DNA from: Dyella acidisoli
Lineage (GTDB): Bacteria; Pseudomonadota; Gammaproteobacteria; Xanthomonadales; Rhodanobacteraceae
DNA: 64,000 bases
Assembly (NCBI RefSeq): GCF_030160295.1
Contig: NZ_BSOB01000046.1
Location: 440,673 to 504,672, forward strand
Direction: 5' to 3'
Shown: positions 50,447 to 60,800 of the stretch, one piece after another
How positions within the stretch are numbered: position 1 is the first letter of the stretch
How the letters are laid out: each line of letters opens with the position of its first letter
Position numbers and translations under genes: made by a program
Notes under the pieces: model-generated
Told to the model about the DNA's origin: nothing
Seen by the model: the letters and a program-made list of their open reading frames with translations, nothing else
Database searches by the model: none

Positions 50447-52783
50447 CTACTGATTAGTGACGGTGGTTGGCGTATCGGAGGAAGGCGCAGAGGCGCTCTG
50501 GCCGGAGCCGAACAGATTACCGATCTTTTGCCAGAAACACCCCTCCGAATCGGTGGACAGGGTACCGGCGATCACCGGCACCTGCTTGGCGCCCGAACAG
50601 GCCGGGTCACTGCGGCGGCCGTCGGAGGGGTTGATCCAGGCCATTTCCAGCCCGTCGCCCGGCGCCGGAGACAGCGGCTGGGTGGGCAGTTTGCGGAACA
50701 ACTCTTGCCACGCGCGCAAAGCGCCGGTGGAACCCCACAGATGGCTGGGCTTGTTGTCGTCGCGGCCCATCCAGAACACCGCCAGCCGATCGCCGGTGAA
50801 ACCGGCAAACCAGCTGTCGCGCAGGTCGTTGCTGGTGCCGGTCTTGCCGGCCGTATGCAGGTACGCGAGGCTTCCATCAGCCAGCGACTTGGCCGTGCCG
50901 TAAGTGGCCACTTGTTGCATCGCCCAGGTCATCAGTCGTACCGCGGGCTGGTATTCGCCTTTGCCGCTTTCCACTTCGTAGCGCTTGATGGTGCGGCCAT
51001 TGCCGTCGACCACGCCACTCACTGCCAGCAACGGCAGTGCATGGCCGTCCGACGCGATGTACTGATAAAGCTGCGTCACCTGGATCGGGGCCAGGTCGAC
51101 CGCGCCGATCAACAGCGAAGGGCCAGGCTGGATCTGGGTCAATCCGAATGAATCGAGAAACGCCTTGACGCGCGGTACGCCCACGGACATGCCGAGGTGA
51201 ATGGTGGCGAGGTTCCAGGAATTGGCTAGCGCATCGACCATCGGCACCATGCCATGGCTCTGGTTGTCGTCGTTATGCGGCGTCCACCACGTGCCATCGG
51301 GCTGCTTCATGCTGATCGGCGAATCGTCCAACTGCGTGGCGAGATTCCAGCGATCGGGCTGCGTCAGGGCCACCAGATAGACGAACGGTTTGATGGTGGA
51401 ACCGATCGGCCGCTGTGCATCCAGCGCACGATTGAAGCCCTGCTCGTCGGCAAACTTGCTGCCCACGACAGCAAGCACATGGCCGGTCTTGGAATCGGTG
51501 ACCACCCCCGCGCCCTGCGTATCCTCGCCGCGCTTGCCGAGATTGTTGATCGCGGTGCTGAGCGACTGCTCGGTATAAAGCTGCGTGGCCGGATCGAGCG
51601 TGGTGAAGATCGACAGGTTGCCCTGCATCAGCGTGTCTTCATCGAAATCATTGGTGATCTGCTGACGCACCAGTTCCATGAAGGCCGGGAAACGGTTGTG
51701 TGGCAATTGACCGTCAGGGATCACGCCTAGCTGTGTCTGCTTCGCGGAGCGGGCCTGTTCTTCCGTGAGCAATCCTGTGCTGGCGAACATATCCAGCACC
51801 AGGTTGCGCCGCGCCAATGCACGATCGGGATAACGGCGCGGATCAAGCTGGCTGGGGCCTTTCACCAGACCAATCAGCAAGGCCATTTCCTGCGGGCGCA
51901 GATATTCCAGGCGCCGACCGAAATAGAACTCCGCGCCCGCCGCAAAACCGTGCACGGCCTGATTGCCCTGCTGCCCCAGGAACACTTCGTTGACGTACGC
52001 CTCGAGAATGCGCGACTTGCTGTAGTGCATCTCCAGCAGGATCGCCATCAGCGCTTCGTTCAACTTGCGCCCCATGGTCTGTTCGCGATTGAGGAACAGA
52101 TTGCGCACCAGCTGCTGGGTGAGCGTGGACGCACCTTGCACGGCATGGCCTGCGCGCAAGTCAGCGAACAAGGCACGCAGGATCGCGGTGAAGTCGACAC
52201 CAATGTGATGCTTGAAGTCGCGGTCTTCCACCGCCTGCAAACCGGCGATCAGCAACGGCGGCACGTCGTTCAACTGTACGTAGCTGCGGTCTTCCTGCTT
52301 GGCGCCATACACGGTGGCGATGCGTGCAGGATCCAGGTGCACTTCGCTCAACGCCTTGTTCGAGCCCACGTCGGCGACCGATTGCACGACACCGCTGCCC
52401 ACCGCAACACGAACGTGCTTGGGCAGTTCGCCACCGTCAGGCCCTGCATAGCCACGCGAGGAAATGAAATAGATGCTGCCCTTTTTCGCCCAGCTACCCG
52501 GGACATCGCCGTGACCGTCGCTCACGTAGCCGGAGAAGGTGAGTTCCACTTCCAAGGTGTTGGGCGTCATCGGCACGCCGGGCGCGAGGCGCAGCGGCTG
52601 CGAGTAGATGCGCGTAGGCACGGCGAAAACAAGATCGTTGAAACGGTTCTGCACGCGCTTGTTGAGGATTAGCGAGTACGGCAGCAGGAACCCGAACAAC
52701 AGGCCCGTGCAAACCCAGAACGGAATGCGTAGCCAGGGCCAGCACGCGCTTGCGATGGATCGGATGCGGCTCAAAGCGTCCAA
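50447..52783 (-). CDS. mrcB: Penicillin-binding protein 1B (bifunctional)
   Basis: A 778-residue class A PBP. A cytoplasmic stub and one membrane helix (about 20-40) precede a UB2H-like region. The glycosyltransferase has catalytic Glu186 in EDRDF and GASTLTQQLVRN. The transpeptidase has Ser462/Lys465 (STIK), Ser522-x-Asn524 (SWN) and Lys647-Thr-Gly (KTGTS). It polymerises and cross-links peptidoglycan in the periplasm. A Ser/Thr-rich tail follows. It is the upstream partner of the TPR lipoprotein. Confidence 0.95.
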   Translation of the reverse strand: MDALSRIRSIASACWPWLRIPFWVCTGLLFGFLLPYSLILNKRVQNRFNDLVFAVPTRIYSQPLRLAPGVPMTPNTLEVELTFSGYVSDGHGDVPGSWAKKGSIYFISSRGYAGPDGGELPKHVRVAVGSGVVQSVADVGSNKALSEVHLDPARIATVYGAKQEDRSYVQLNDVPPLLIAGLQAVEDRDFKHHIGVDFTAILRALFADLRAGHAVQGASTLTQQLVRNLFLNREQTMGRKLNEALMAILLEMHYSKSRILEAYVNEVFLGQQGNQAVHGFAAGAEFYFGRRLEYLRPQEMALLIGLVKGPSQLDPRRYPDRALARRNLVLDMFASTGLLTEEQARSAKQTQLGVIPDGQLPHNRFPAFMELVRQQITNDFDEDTLMQGNLSIFTTLDPATQLYTEQSLSTAINNLGKRGEDTQGAGVVTDSKTGHVLAVVGSKFADEQGFNRALDAQRPIGSTIKPFVYLVALTQPDRWNLATQLDDSPISMKQPDGTWWTPHNDDNQSHGMVPMVDALANSWNLATIHLGMSVGVPRVKAFLDSFGLTQIQPGPSLLIGAVDLAPIQVTQLYQYIASDGHALPLLAVSGVVDGNGRTIKRYEVESGKGEYQPAVRLMTWAMQQVATYGTAKSLADGSLAYLHTAGKTGTSNDLRDSWFAGFTGDRLAVFWMGRDDNKPSHLWGSTGALRAWQELFRKLPTQPLSPAPGDGLEMAWINPSDGRRSDPACSGAKQVPVIAGTLSTDSEGCFWQKIGNLFGSGQSASAPSSDTPTTVTNQ

Positions 52784-52935
52784 AGGGTGTCCAGATGTAG
52801 GGAGAGTTGGATCGGCGGTGTCGGGATCATAGGGCTCGCCACCCGGCGGCCGGATGAACGCAGGCCTGTCATAGATGGCACAGGGCGGGCATTTCGGGGG
52901 TTTTCACGTGGCCTCTACTCCGCAAAGGCCCCGTG

Positions 52936-52955
52936 TAGGTTTGCACCTCAACCTA
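52936..52955 (-). repeat. Single family-3 repeat overlapping the epimerase stop codon
   Basis: Read on the minus strand it is TAGGTTGAGGTGCAAACCTA; its first triplet (52955-52953) is the TAG stop of the NAD-binding protein gene. Confidence 0.75.
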
Positions 52956-53786
52956 CAGCCGCCAGCACTCGGCATCCGGCTGAAACGGCCGTGGTTGCAC
53001 GCCAAGCAGCCGTGTCACCTCGGTATTGTCGGCAATAAGATCCGCCTCCAGGCGACTCAGCGGCCCCCGCAGTTTGCCTACTCCGCGACTCGCCGTTCGC
53101 AACAGCCACGCCGGAAGCGGCAAAGGCACCGTATCGACCGGCAGGCTGCGGCGCACGCGCTGGAACATTTCGCTTACCGGCAGCCGTTCGCCACCGCCGA
53201 TCGCGAGAACTTTGCCTGCCGCGGCGGCGTTATCCAGCGCCGCGAGCGCAGCGTGGGCCAGATCCTGCGCATGGACGGGCTGGCGCAAGCCGCTGCCGGC
53301 CGGGAGTGGAAACACCCGCGTGCGCATCGCACGCTGGGCCATCGGCGTGAGGCTTTTATCCATGCCAGCACCATAAACCAACGTAGGGCGCAGCACTGTC
53401 CAGGCACTGCCGTGCTTTTCACAGGCTTCAACCATCACCTTTTCGCTATCGCGAATCAGTTGCGACAGCTCACGCTCCGTATGCACTTCTGAATCGCGCT
53501 TGCTGTCTGCGCTCATCGAACTGACCACCACCACGCGCGGCGCATGCGGCAGTTCAACCTGCTGCAACCAGTCGGCAAGATGGTTCAAAGGACCGAAGCT
53601 GAAAATGGCCGATATGTCTCCGACCACCGGCACCGCGTCAGGAAGACGGCCGGACAGCCACGTCACGTTTTGCGCCGGGGATTGTGCAGTCCGGCTCAAT
53701 GCCAAGACCGGCTCATCGCGAGCGGCGAGCAATGGCAGCAAGTAGTGCCCGATCTGGCTGCTGCCGCCAAAGACCAATACCGTCAT
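52953..53786 (-). CDS. NAD(P)-binding epimerase-like protein
   Basis: A 277-residue atypical short-chain dehydrogenase. The N-terminal loop is VLVFGGSSQIGHYLL, then VVVVSSMSADSKR and LRPTLVYGAGMD, typical of NAD-dependent epimerases of the NmrA-like or complex I 39-kDa-like type. No clear YxxxK was found, so its activity is unclear. The TAG stop is part of a family-3 repeat. The ATG overlaps the stop of the upstream TPR gene by 4 bases. Confidence 0.82.
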   Translation of the reverse strand: MTVLVFGGSSQIGHYLLPLLAARDEPVLALSRTAQSPAQNVTWLSGRLPDAVPVVGDISAIFSFGPLNHLADWLQQVELPHAPRVVVVSSMSADSKRDSEVHTERELSQLIRDSEKVMVEACEKHGSAWTVLRPTLVYGAGMDKSLTPMAQRAMRTRVFPLPAGSGLRQPVHAQDLAHAALAALDNAAAAGKVLAIGGGERLPVSEMFQRVRRSLPVDTVPLPLPAWLLRTASRGVGKLRGPLSRLEADLIADNTEVTRLLGVQPRPFQPDAECWRL

Positions 53787-55525
53787 CGACTTCCCTGCTG
53801 CATGCGTGCAATAAGTTCTCGCACGCGCGGATCGTTCGGCAGCAGATTTCGCCCCTGCTCCAGTGACGAGGCCGCGTTGTTGCGATCACCACTGTCAAAC
53901 TGCTGCTCGGCCTGATCGATCCAGGCGTTAGCCAGGCGCTGGCGTGATATCGACAAGGCCGCATCGCCCGGCTCGAGATTGTCGAGTGCATCGAGCAAGC
54001 TGCCGGCTTTCTTGAGATTGCCGGCGCGTAAGGCCTGATTGAATTGCTGCTGCACTGCTCCCGGCAATCCTTGCAGTCCAGCCAGCGCTTCCGGGTTGTT
54101 GCCGTCGATGGCGAGCGCGCCGCGATAAAGGTCGTAAGCGCAATCGCCCGGCGGCGACATGATGTCGCCTCGCGCCGTGGCCTGCTTGGCGCGGCTGACC
54201 ATATCCGCAACCTTGATTTGCTGCTGCCCTGTCAAAGGCGCTTGTTGCGGTGGCGCGATGCCTTCCTCCTGGCCACCCTTGCTAACCGTTGGCGCCTTAT
54301 TGGTGGTCGCCGTAGTGTTGTCGACAACGGGGAGCTGCGCAGGTGTTTGACCCAAACGCGCCCGCGCTGCAACCAGATCGGCCGATCCCGGCGCGAGCGT
54401 TTCGGCCTGATCGAGCAGTTGCTTTGCGTGTTCGGCATCACCGTCATCGATTGCGGCATTCGCTTGCACTACCAGTGCTTGCGCAACTTGCCCAATCCCA
54501 GCCTTGGCCTGTGTGTTGTTAGGATCGATCGCCAGCGCCGCCTTGAAATGCGCGAGCGCGGTGTCGTTGCCATCGCCCGCAATGCGGCCGGCACGCAACG
54601 CATCATTGCCCTGATTGATGGCATCGGTCAGCGCACCGTTGGCTTGCGCCTGCAGTGCGGAAAGCGACGCGCGCAAGTTAGGCAATTGCGCATAGTTGGG
54701 CAGCACAGCCGCGAGACGATCGATGCCGGCGGAAGCGTTGGCGATATCGTTCGCATTCAGTGCTTTCTGGATTTGCGCAGCCATCGCATCGCCGACTTGA
54801 TCCATGCCATGCCGCGCCACTGCGTTATCTGGCTCTGCTGACAGAACGCGTTGGTAGAGCGCGGCGGCGCCGTCCGGACCATCGAGCTTGTTCTGGCTGA
54901 GCGCCTGTTGCGCTTGCGCGACCAAGCTGTCCGTCTGACCCGACGAAACCTGCGCCTTGGCGATGGCCTGCGTAAGGCGATCCACGTCGCTGCCGCCGCC
55001 AAGCAATTCGCGAGCATTGGTCAATGCCTGGGATGCTTCGTCGGGCTTGCCTGCTTGCAAGGCGGCATCGGCGCGCGAAATCTCCGCACGCCCCACGTCG
55101 TTGAGGCCTTGTCGCGCAGCATCATTATCCGGTTCGAGTGCGCGCGCCGCTTCGAACAGCTCGCGCGCGCTGGTGCCATCGGTGCCATCGAGGTGACCTT
55201 GCTGCAAGGCGACCTGCGCCCGATGCAGCACGTCATCGAAATCGGTGCGCGGTACCAGGCTGCGCAAACGGCTCTGGTTGAACCACAAGCCGGCGACCGC
55301 CGCCAGCAGCACGGCGATCAAGGTGGGTAGGATCCAGTGGCGCTTTTTATAAGGGTCTTTGTTACTGGATGCGTCACGTCGATAAGCAGGCTCCACCTGA
55401 ATGCGCGGCAGACCGTCATCCGGCTCGGCAGCCGGATGCGGCCGATCCACCTGGTCCAGGTTGCCCAGTTTCGGTTCGGTTCGGCCGGAATTACTCGGGT
55501 CGTTCGGGTCGCGTTTTCTGCCCAT
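53783..55525 (-). CDS. TPR-repeat membrane-anchored protein
   Basis: A 580-residue protein with a charged cytoplasmic N-terminus (MGRKRDPNDPSNSGR), one membrane helix (about 65-82, WILPTLIAVLLAAVAGLWF) and a long, Ala/Gln-rich helical region of degenerate tetratricopeptide-like repeats (units such as AARALEPDNDAARQGLNDVG, ALAIDPNNTQAKAGIGQ, LLPNDPRVRELI). A low-complexity Thr/Gln/Pro spacer lies near 410-440. It is a likely scaffold facing the periplasm. Function unknown; it is coupled to the epimerase gene downstream. Confidence 0.78.
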   Translation of the reverse strand: MGRKRDPNDPSNSGRTEPKLGNLDQVDRPHPAAEPDDGLPRIQVEPAYRRDASSNKDPYKKRHWILPTLIAVLLAAVAGLWFNQSRLRSLVPRTDFDDVLHRAQVALQQGHLDGTDGTSARELFEAARALEPDNDAARQGLNDVGRAEISRADAALQAGKPDEASQALTNARELLGGGSDVDRLTQAIAKAQVSSGQTDSLVAQAQQALSQNKLDGPDGAAALYQRVLSAEPDNAVARHGMDQVGDAMAAQIQKALNANDIANASAGIDRLAAVLPNYAQLPNLRASLSALQAQANGALTDAINQGNDALRAGRIAGDGNDTALAHFKAALAIDPNNTQAKAGIGQVAQALVVQANAAIDDGDAEHAKQLLDQAETLAPGSADLVAARARLGQTPAQLPVVDNTTATTNKAPTVSKGGQEEGIAPPQQAPLTGQQQIKVADMVSRAKQATARGDIMSPPGDCAYDLYRGALAIDGNNPEALAGLQGLPGAVQQQFNQALRAGNLKKAGSLLDALDNLEPGDAALSISRQRLANAWIDQAEQQFDSGDRNNAASSLEQGRNLLPNDPRVRELIARMQQGSR

Positions 55526-55666
55526 GGGTCCTGAGCTAGCGGGTGAATGCGTTCAGCTTAGCATTGCCATGAAGACAGAAACTGACAGCGAAAAGTTGCG
55601 TTCAGCGATGCGAAGACACTCTCTTCTCTGCTGGCGGGGAAGAATTGAACTGAGAGCTTCCGCAAC

Positions 55667-57793
55667 CTAACCCGCCCCTACTCTGCGCGCCTCCACCACG
55701 TTTGGCAGCACGCCCAGCCGGTCCAGCAGGGTGGAAAGCTGCTCAAAATCCCGCACACGCAGCGTGTAATGCATTTCCACCTCGCCGGTACGCGGAAACA
55801 GCCGGCTGCTGGACGCGATGATGCCGACGTTGGCGTTGCTGATCACGCCGACCACGTCCTTTTGCAAGCCTTTGCGATCGTAGCCGTTGAGCTGGATGGT
55901 GACCTCATAAGCCTGCGCGTCAGCCCGGCCCCAGCTCACTTCGATCACCCGGTCCGGATCACTCCGCGCCAAACGCACCAAACTCGCGCAATTGGCGCGA
56001 TGAACGGATACCCCACGCGTGCGCGTGATGAAGCCGCGCACCGGATCGCCGGGCAGCGGCTGACAGCATTTGGCCAGCACCGTAAGGAGATTGCCCACGC
56101 CTTCGATGGTGATGGCGCTGTGGTCGAATACGGCCGGACGTGCCGTGGGATGCGGTGCACTCGGCGCAGGTTCGGACGGCTGCTGCGCTTCCTGCAGCAC
56201 GCGCGCCACCTGCCCCAGGCTGATCTCGCCCAGCGCAAGCGCGACTAACAGTTCGTCTTGCGTCTGCAGATGGAACAGCGCCGGCAACTTGACGAGATCC
56301 ACCTCCGGCAGTGCCAGCCGTTTCAGTTCACGCTCCAGCAGTGCGCGCCCCGCGGAGAGGTTGGCTTCATGCGCACTGCGGCGGAACCAGGCGCGCACCT
56401 TGTCGCGCGCGCGGCTGGTATGCAAATAGCCATGGTGCGGCGATAGCCAGTCGCGGCGAGGCTCAGGCACTTTGGTGGTGAGAATCTCCACGCGATCGCC
56501 GCTGTGCGGCTGATGCGTGAGCGGCACGATGCGCCCGTTGACTTTGGCGCCGCGACAGCGATGACCTACTTCAGTATGTACGTGATAGGCGAAATCGAGC
56601 ACGGTGGCGCCGTGCGGCAAGTCGACCACCTCACCCCTGGGCGTGAGCACGTAGACGCGGTCTTCCAGCAACTCGGTCTGCAACTCGGCAGCCAATTCAC
56701 CGTCGTCATTGCGCGGCTCGAGCAGCTTGCGTATCCAGGCGATCTTCGCTTCAAAATCCGCATCGCCGCTGCCGCCTTCCTTGTAACGCCAGTGTGCGGC
56801 CACGCCCAATTCGTTGGCGCGATGCATCTCGTGTGTGCGGATCTGCACTTCCAGCGTCTTGCCACGCGGGCCGATCACGGCAGTATGCAGCGAGCGATAA
56901 CCGTTGCTTTTGGGGCGCGCCACGTAGTCGTCGAATTCGCCAGGCAGATGCGGCCACAGTGAGTGCACGATGCCAAGCGCGGCGTAACAATCCGCCACGC
57001 TGTCGACCAGGATGCGCACGGCGCGAATGTCATAGAGATCGGAAAACTCCACCGCCTTGCGCTGCATCTTCTTCCAGATGGAATAGATGTGCTTGGGTCG
57101 TCCGGCCAGGTCAGCGTGGATGCCCACTTCGCGCAACGCACCACCCAGTTCGGCCAGCGCTTCGCGAATGAAGGTTTCGCGATCGCTGCGGCGTTCGTCC
57201 AGCAGCTTGGCGATACGCCGGTAGGTGTCCGGCTGCAGGTAGCGGAAAGCCAGATCTTCCAACTCCCACTTCAACTGCCAGATACCGAGCCGGTTGGCGA
57301 GCGGCGACTGGATGTCGCGCGTGAGTCGCGCCAGTTCCTGCCGCTCCTCCTCGGGCAGGCTACTGGCTGCACGCATGCGGGCGAGTTGGCGGGACAGCAG
57401 AATGAACACCACGCGTACGTCGCGGATGATCGCCAGCAACAGACGCCGCAGACCTTCGGAACCACCCTGCGGCGGCCGTTGTGCATGCAACGCCCACACG
57501 CGCTCCGCGGCCACTTGGCCGGCGACCAGGCGTTGCAATTCGTCCGGCAGCGATGCCTCACGCTGCTCCCACACCAGCGGATGTGTACGTGCGAGCTCAA
57601 ACCACAACGCGGCAGCCTGAGTCTGCGCATCGCAGCCGAGCATGGCGAGCAGATCCAGCACGTCGCCACACTCGTGTTCGTTCACCCCGTTTTGCGCGCA
57701 TGCCGCGAGCGCGTCGGCCAGTACGGCGGGCAGCGTGCCCGCTCGTGACTGCCACGCCGCCAGGTGGCTTGCGATAGTGGTGGCGTGAACCAT
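55667..57793 (-). CDS. relA: GTP pyrophosphokinase RelA
   Basis: A 708-residue long RelA/SpoT homologue. The N-terminal domain lacks the HD hydrolase residues. The synthetase has GRPKHIYSIWKKMQRK (231-246), YDIRAVRI, and EFDD at 286-289, the acidic motif of monofunctional RelA, followed by ARPKSNGYRSLHTA. TGS (YVLTPRGEVVDLPHGATVLDF), zinc-finger/helical and C-terminal ACT regions follow. It makes (p)ppGpp on starved ribosomes. It lies directly downstream of hrpA, separated by a repeat doublet. Confidence 0.95.
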   Translation of the reverse strand: MVHATTIASHLAAWQSRAGTLPAVLADALAACAQNGVNEHECGDVLDLLAMLGCDAQTQAAALWFELARTHPLVWEQREASLPDELQRLVAGQVAAERVWALHAQRPPQGGSEGLRRLLLAIIRDVRVVFILLSRQLARMRAASSLPEEERQELARLTRDIQSPLANRLGIWQLKWELEDLAFRYLQPDTYRRIAKLLDERRSDRETFIREALAELGGALREVGIHADLAGRPKHIYSIWKKMQRKAVEFSDLYDIRAVRILVDSVADCYAALGIVHSLWPHLPGEFDDYVARPKSNGYRSLHTAVIGPRGKTLEVQIRTHEMHRANELGVAAHWRYKEGGSGDADFEAKIAWIRKLLEPRNDDGELAAELQTELLEDRVYVLTPRGEVVDLPHGATVLDFAYHVHTEVGHRCRGAKVNGRIVPLTHQPHSGDRVEILTTKVPEPRRDWLSPHHGYLHTSRARDKVRAWFRRSAHEANLSAGRALLERELKRLALPEVDLVKLPALFHLQTQDELLVALALGEISLGQVARVLQEAQQPSEPAPSAPHPTARPAVFDHSAITIEGVGNLLTVLAKCCQPLPGDPVRGFITRTRGVSVHRANCASLVRLARSDPDRVIEVSWGRADAQAYEVTIQLNGYDRKGLQKDVVGVISNANVGIIASSSRLFPRTGEVEMHYTLRVRDFEQLSTLLDRLGVLPNVVEARRVGAG

Positions 57794-57821
57794 GATGCGC
57801 GTCAGGTAGGCATAGCCTGCG

Positions 57822-57896
57822 TAGGTTGGGTTAGCGCAGCGTAACCCAACAATACCGCCCCGAACATGTTGGGTTACGCTGCACTAACCCAATCTA
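57822..57896. repeat. Inverted doublet of family-4 repeat
   Basis: Arms 57822-57852 (TAGGTTGGGTTAGCGCAGCG and on) and 57867-57896 (inverted). The outer end of the second arm supplies the hrpA stop codon (TAG on the minus strand, 57896-57894). It fills the space between hrpA and the relA start. Confidence 0.9.
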
Positions 57897-60800
57897 CGAT
57901 TGGCGGAGGGTTTCGAGTGACTTCGCCAGGCGTTTGGGCGACACCGGCTCGGCCGTCTTCAATTCTTGCGCGAACAGCGATACCCGCCATTCCTCGATCA
58001 ACCAGCGCAGTTCATCCAAACCGTCGCTACCACCCGCGCGATGGTTGAGGTACTCGCGCCAATACGGCAGCACCTGCAGCATGCGCTGCTGATCCTTGGC
58101 CGGATCCTGTCGCAAGCGCTCGGCACGCAAGCGCATGGCTTTCAGGTAGCGCGGGAAGTGCGCAAGTCGCGTAGTCGATAGCTCGCGCAAAAAGCCGGAT
58201 GCCAGCAACGCATCGAGCTGCTCACGCAGGTCGTCGTAGCTCGCGCGCGCAAAACCGATCAACGGTGGCTGCAGCCAGGGTTTCAGGTCGGCCTGCGCCT
58301 CAATGATTGGCTCGGCGAGCTTCAATCGCTCCACCGCCGCAGCGAACAACTCACGTGCCGCATGCGTACGCAACACTTCGAATGACGCGGCACTGCGTAC
58401 GTTGAGATTCTGCGTTTCCAGCAAATCGGTAAAACCGCCTTCCACCAGGTCTTCGCGCAAGCTATCCACACTGCCCAGCGATGCGTACTTCAAGGACATG
58501 GGATTGGAAATCGGCAGACGCCGACGCGCTTGCTTGACCTCGCTGTCAAGCGAGTTGCGCAGCAGACGTTCCACACCTTCGACGTGTGCTGCCTTCGCTT
58601 CGTCACGCCGTTCAAATACGCGAAAGGCCACTGCTTCGCCGAGATCGACCAGCGCGGGAAACGCCATCAATCCGCCTTCGGAGCGCACCTGCTCGGGGAT
58701 TTCCTCAAAATCCCAGCTGGTCACGTCTTCGCGCGTGAGTTCGATATCGGTCTTGCGCGAAAACGCTTCACGCGCCTGCCCTTCCCATTGCGCACGCAAT
58801 GCGGCGAGATCGCGACCGGTAGCGAGCGTGCGTCCGCTCTCATCGTGCAGGCGGAAGCGCATCGCAAAGTGCGGCGCAAGTTCCACGGGTGCGAATTCGC
58901 TCGCTTCGATCTCCACGCCGGTCGTGCGCCGCAGGAATGCAGCAAGCACTTTCGCCAACATCTCATCGCGCGGCGCTTCCGCTTCGACGAAGGCCCGCGC
59001 GAAGTCCGGCGCGGGTACGAAGTTGCGGCGCAAGGCCTTGGGCAATCCACGGATCAGCTCCGCCACCTTGTCACCCAGCAAACCAGGCACCAGCCACTCG
59101 CAGCGTGCGGCTGGCAGCGCATTGAGCATCGCCAACGGCAAATGCAAGGTGACACCGTCGGCCTCGTCGCCGGGCACGAAACGGTATTCCAAACGATAGC
59201 GTTGCGGCGGAATATCGAGCGAAGCGGGAAACGCCTTCGGGTCCAATCCGGCACCGCCCACCATCACGTCATCGATCGACCAGCGCAATGCTGCCTGTTC
59301 GGTAGGGCGCGCGTTGCGATACCACGCGTCCAAAGCGCGGCTGCTGGCGATGTCTTCAGGCAATTTTCTGCGAAAGAAATCCACCAGTTCGTCTTCATGG
59401 CGGATCAACCCTTCGCGGCGCTGGCGTGCTTCGATGCCGCGTGCGTCTTCCAGCACGCGCTGGTTCGCGCGTATGAAATCCGCACGCGCTTCGATGTCGC
59501 CGCGTGCAAGCGCTTCGCGCAGAAAGATATCGTGCGCAAGGGCTGGGTCCTGCTTCTGGAAAGTCACAGGGCGGCGTTCAACCAGCACCAGTCCGAACAG
59601 ACTGATTTGCTCGTACGCCACCACGGTACCGCGCTTGCGCGACCAATGCGCGTCGCGGCAGGCGCTACGCAGCAGATGCGCGGCTTGCTGTTCGATCCAC
59701 AATGGTTCGATACGCGCACACATCATGCCCCACACGCGGCCACCGATATCCAGGATTTGCGCGGCGAAGATCCAGTTCGACGGGGTCTTGGCCAGCGCAG
59801 AGCCGGGGAAGACTTGGAAGCGGCGTTCGCGGGTGCTGCGGTAGACGCCCTTCTCGTCTTTATTGCCCACCTGCGTGGGAAGACCGGCTAGCAAACTGCG
59901 GTGGATGGATTCGTAGCGATGTTCGCTCTCGCTGCCGCCTTCGCTCCCTCTCCCCTCCGGGGAGAGGGTTGGGGTGAGGGGTTGGGGCTTGCCGGAAGAC
60001 GCATCCCCGCGAGTTTTTTGAGAAGACCTTGCACGCACGTTTGCCGTATCACGCGAGATTGCCCCCTCACCCCGGCCCTCTCCCCGAAGGGGAGAGGGAG
60101 AAGTGGTTGCAGCATCCAGCTTCCACCCGAGCTCCTGCGTCACCAGCAACAACTGCCGATGCAGCTCGCGCCACTCGCGCATCCGCAAGAAGCTCAAAAA
60201 GTGCCGCGTACACCAATCGCGCAATTTCGACTGCGTCAGTTCCTCATGCACGTGGTCGTACTCACGCCAGAGATTCAACACACCGACGAAATCCGACTTG
60301 GGATCGGCAAACGCTGCATGCGCCGCATCCGCCTGCTGGCGCGCATCAGCCGGACGCTCGCGCGGGTCCTGGATGCTGAGAAAGGCCACGACCACCAGCA
60401 GCTCGCGCAGACTGCCCAGCTTCTGCGCTTCCACCAACATGCGCGCGAGTTGCACGTCGATGGGTAAACGCGCAAGCGTGCGGCCAATGGGGGTGAGCTG
60501 ACGCTTGTCGTCGATCGCGCTGATTTCGGCGAGGCGCCGATAGCCATCGGCCACCACACGCGGATCGGGCGATTCAAGGAACGGGAATTCGTCAACCTCG
60601 CCCAACTGCAACGACAACATGCGCAGGATCACATTGGCGAGCGACGAACGCAGCAGTTCCGGATCCGTGAAAGCCACACGCGAGGCGTAGTCGGCTTCGT
60701 CGTACAAGCGATAGCAGATGCCGGGCCCGACACGACCGCAGCGCCCTTTGCGCTGATCCGCGGCGGCCTGCGAGACCGGCTCCACGTGCAGACGTTCGAG

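Noticed and set aside
58530-59891. A 453-residue open frame on the plus strand
   Set aside because: Antisense to hrpA, which has full family motifs on the other strand.
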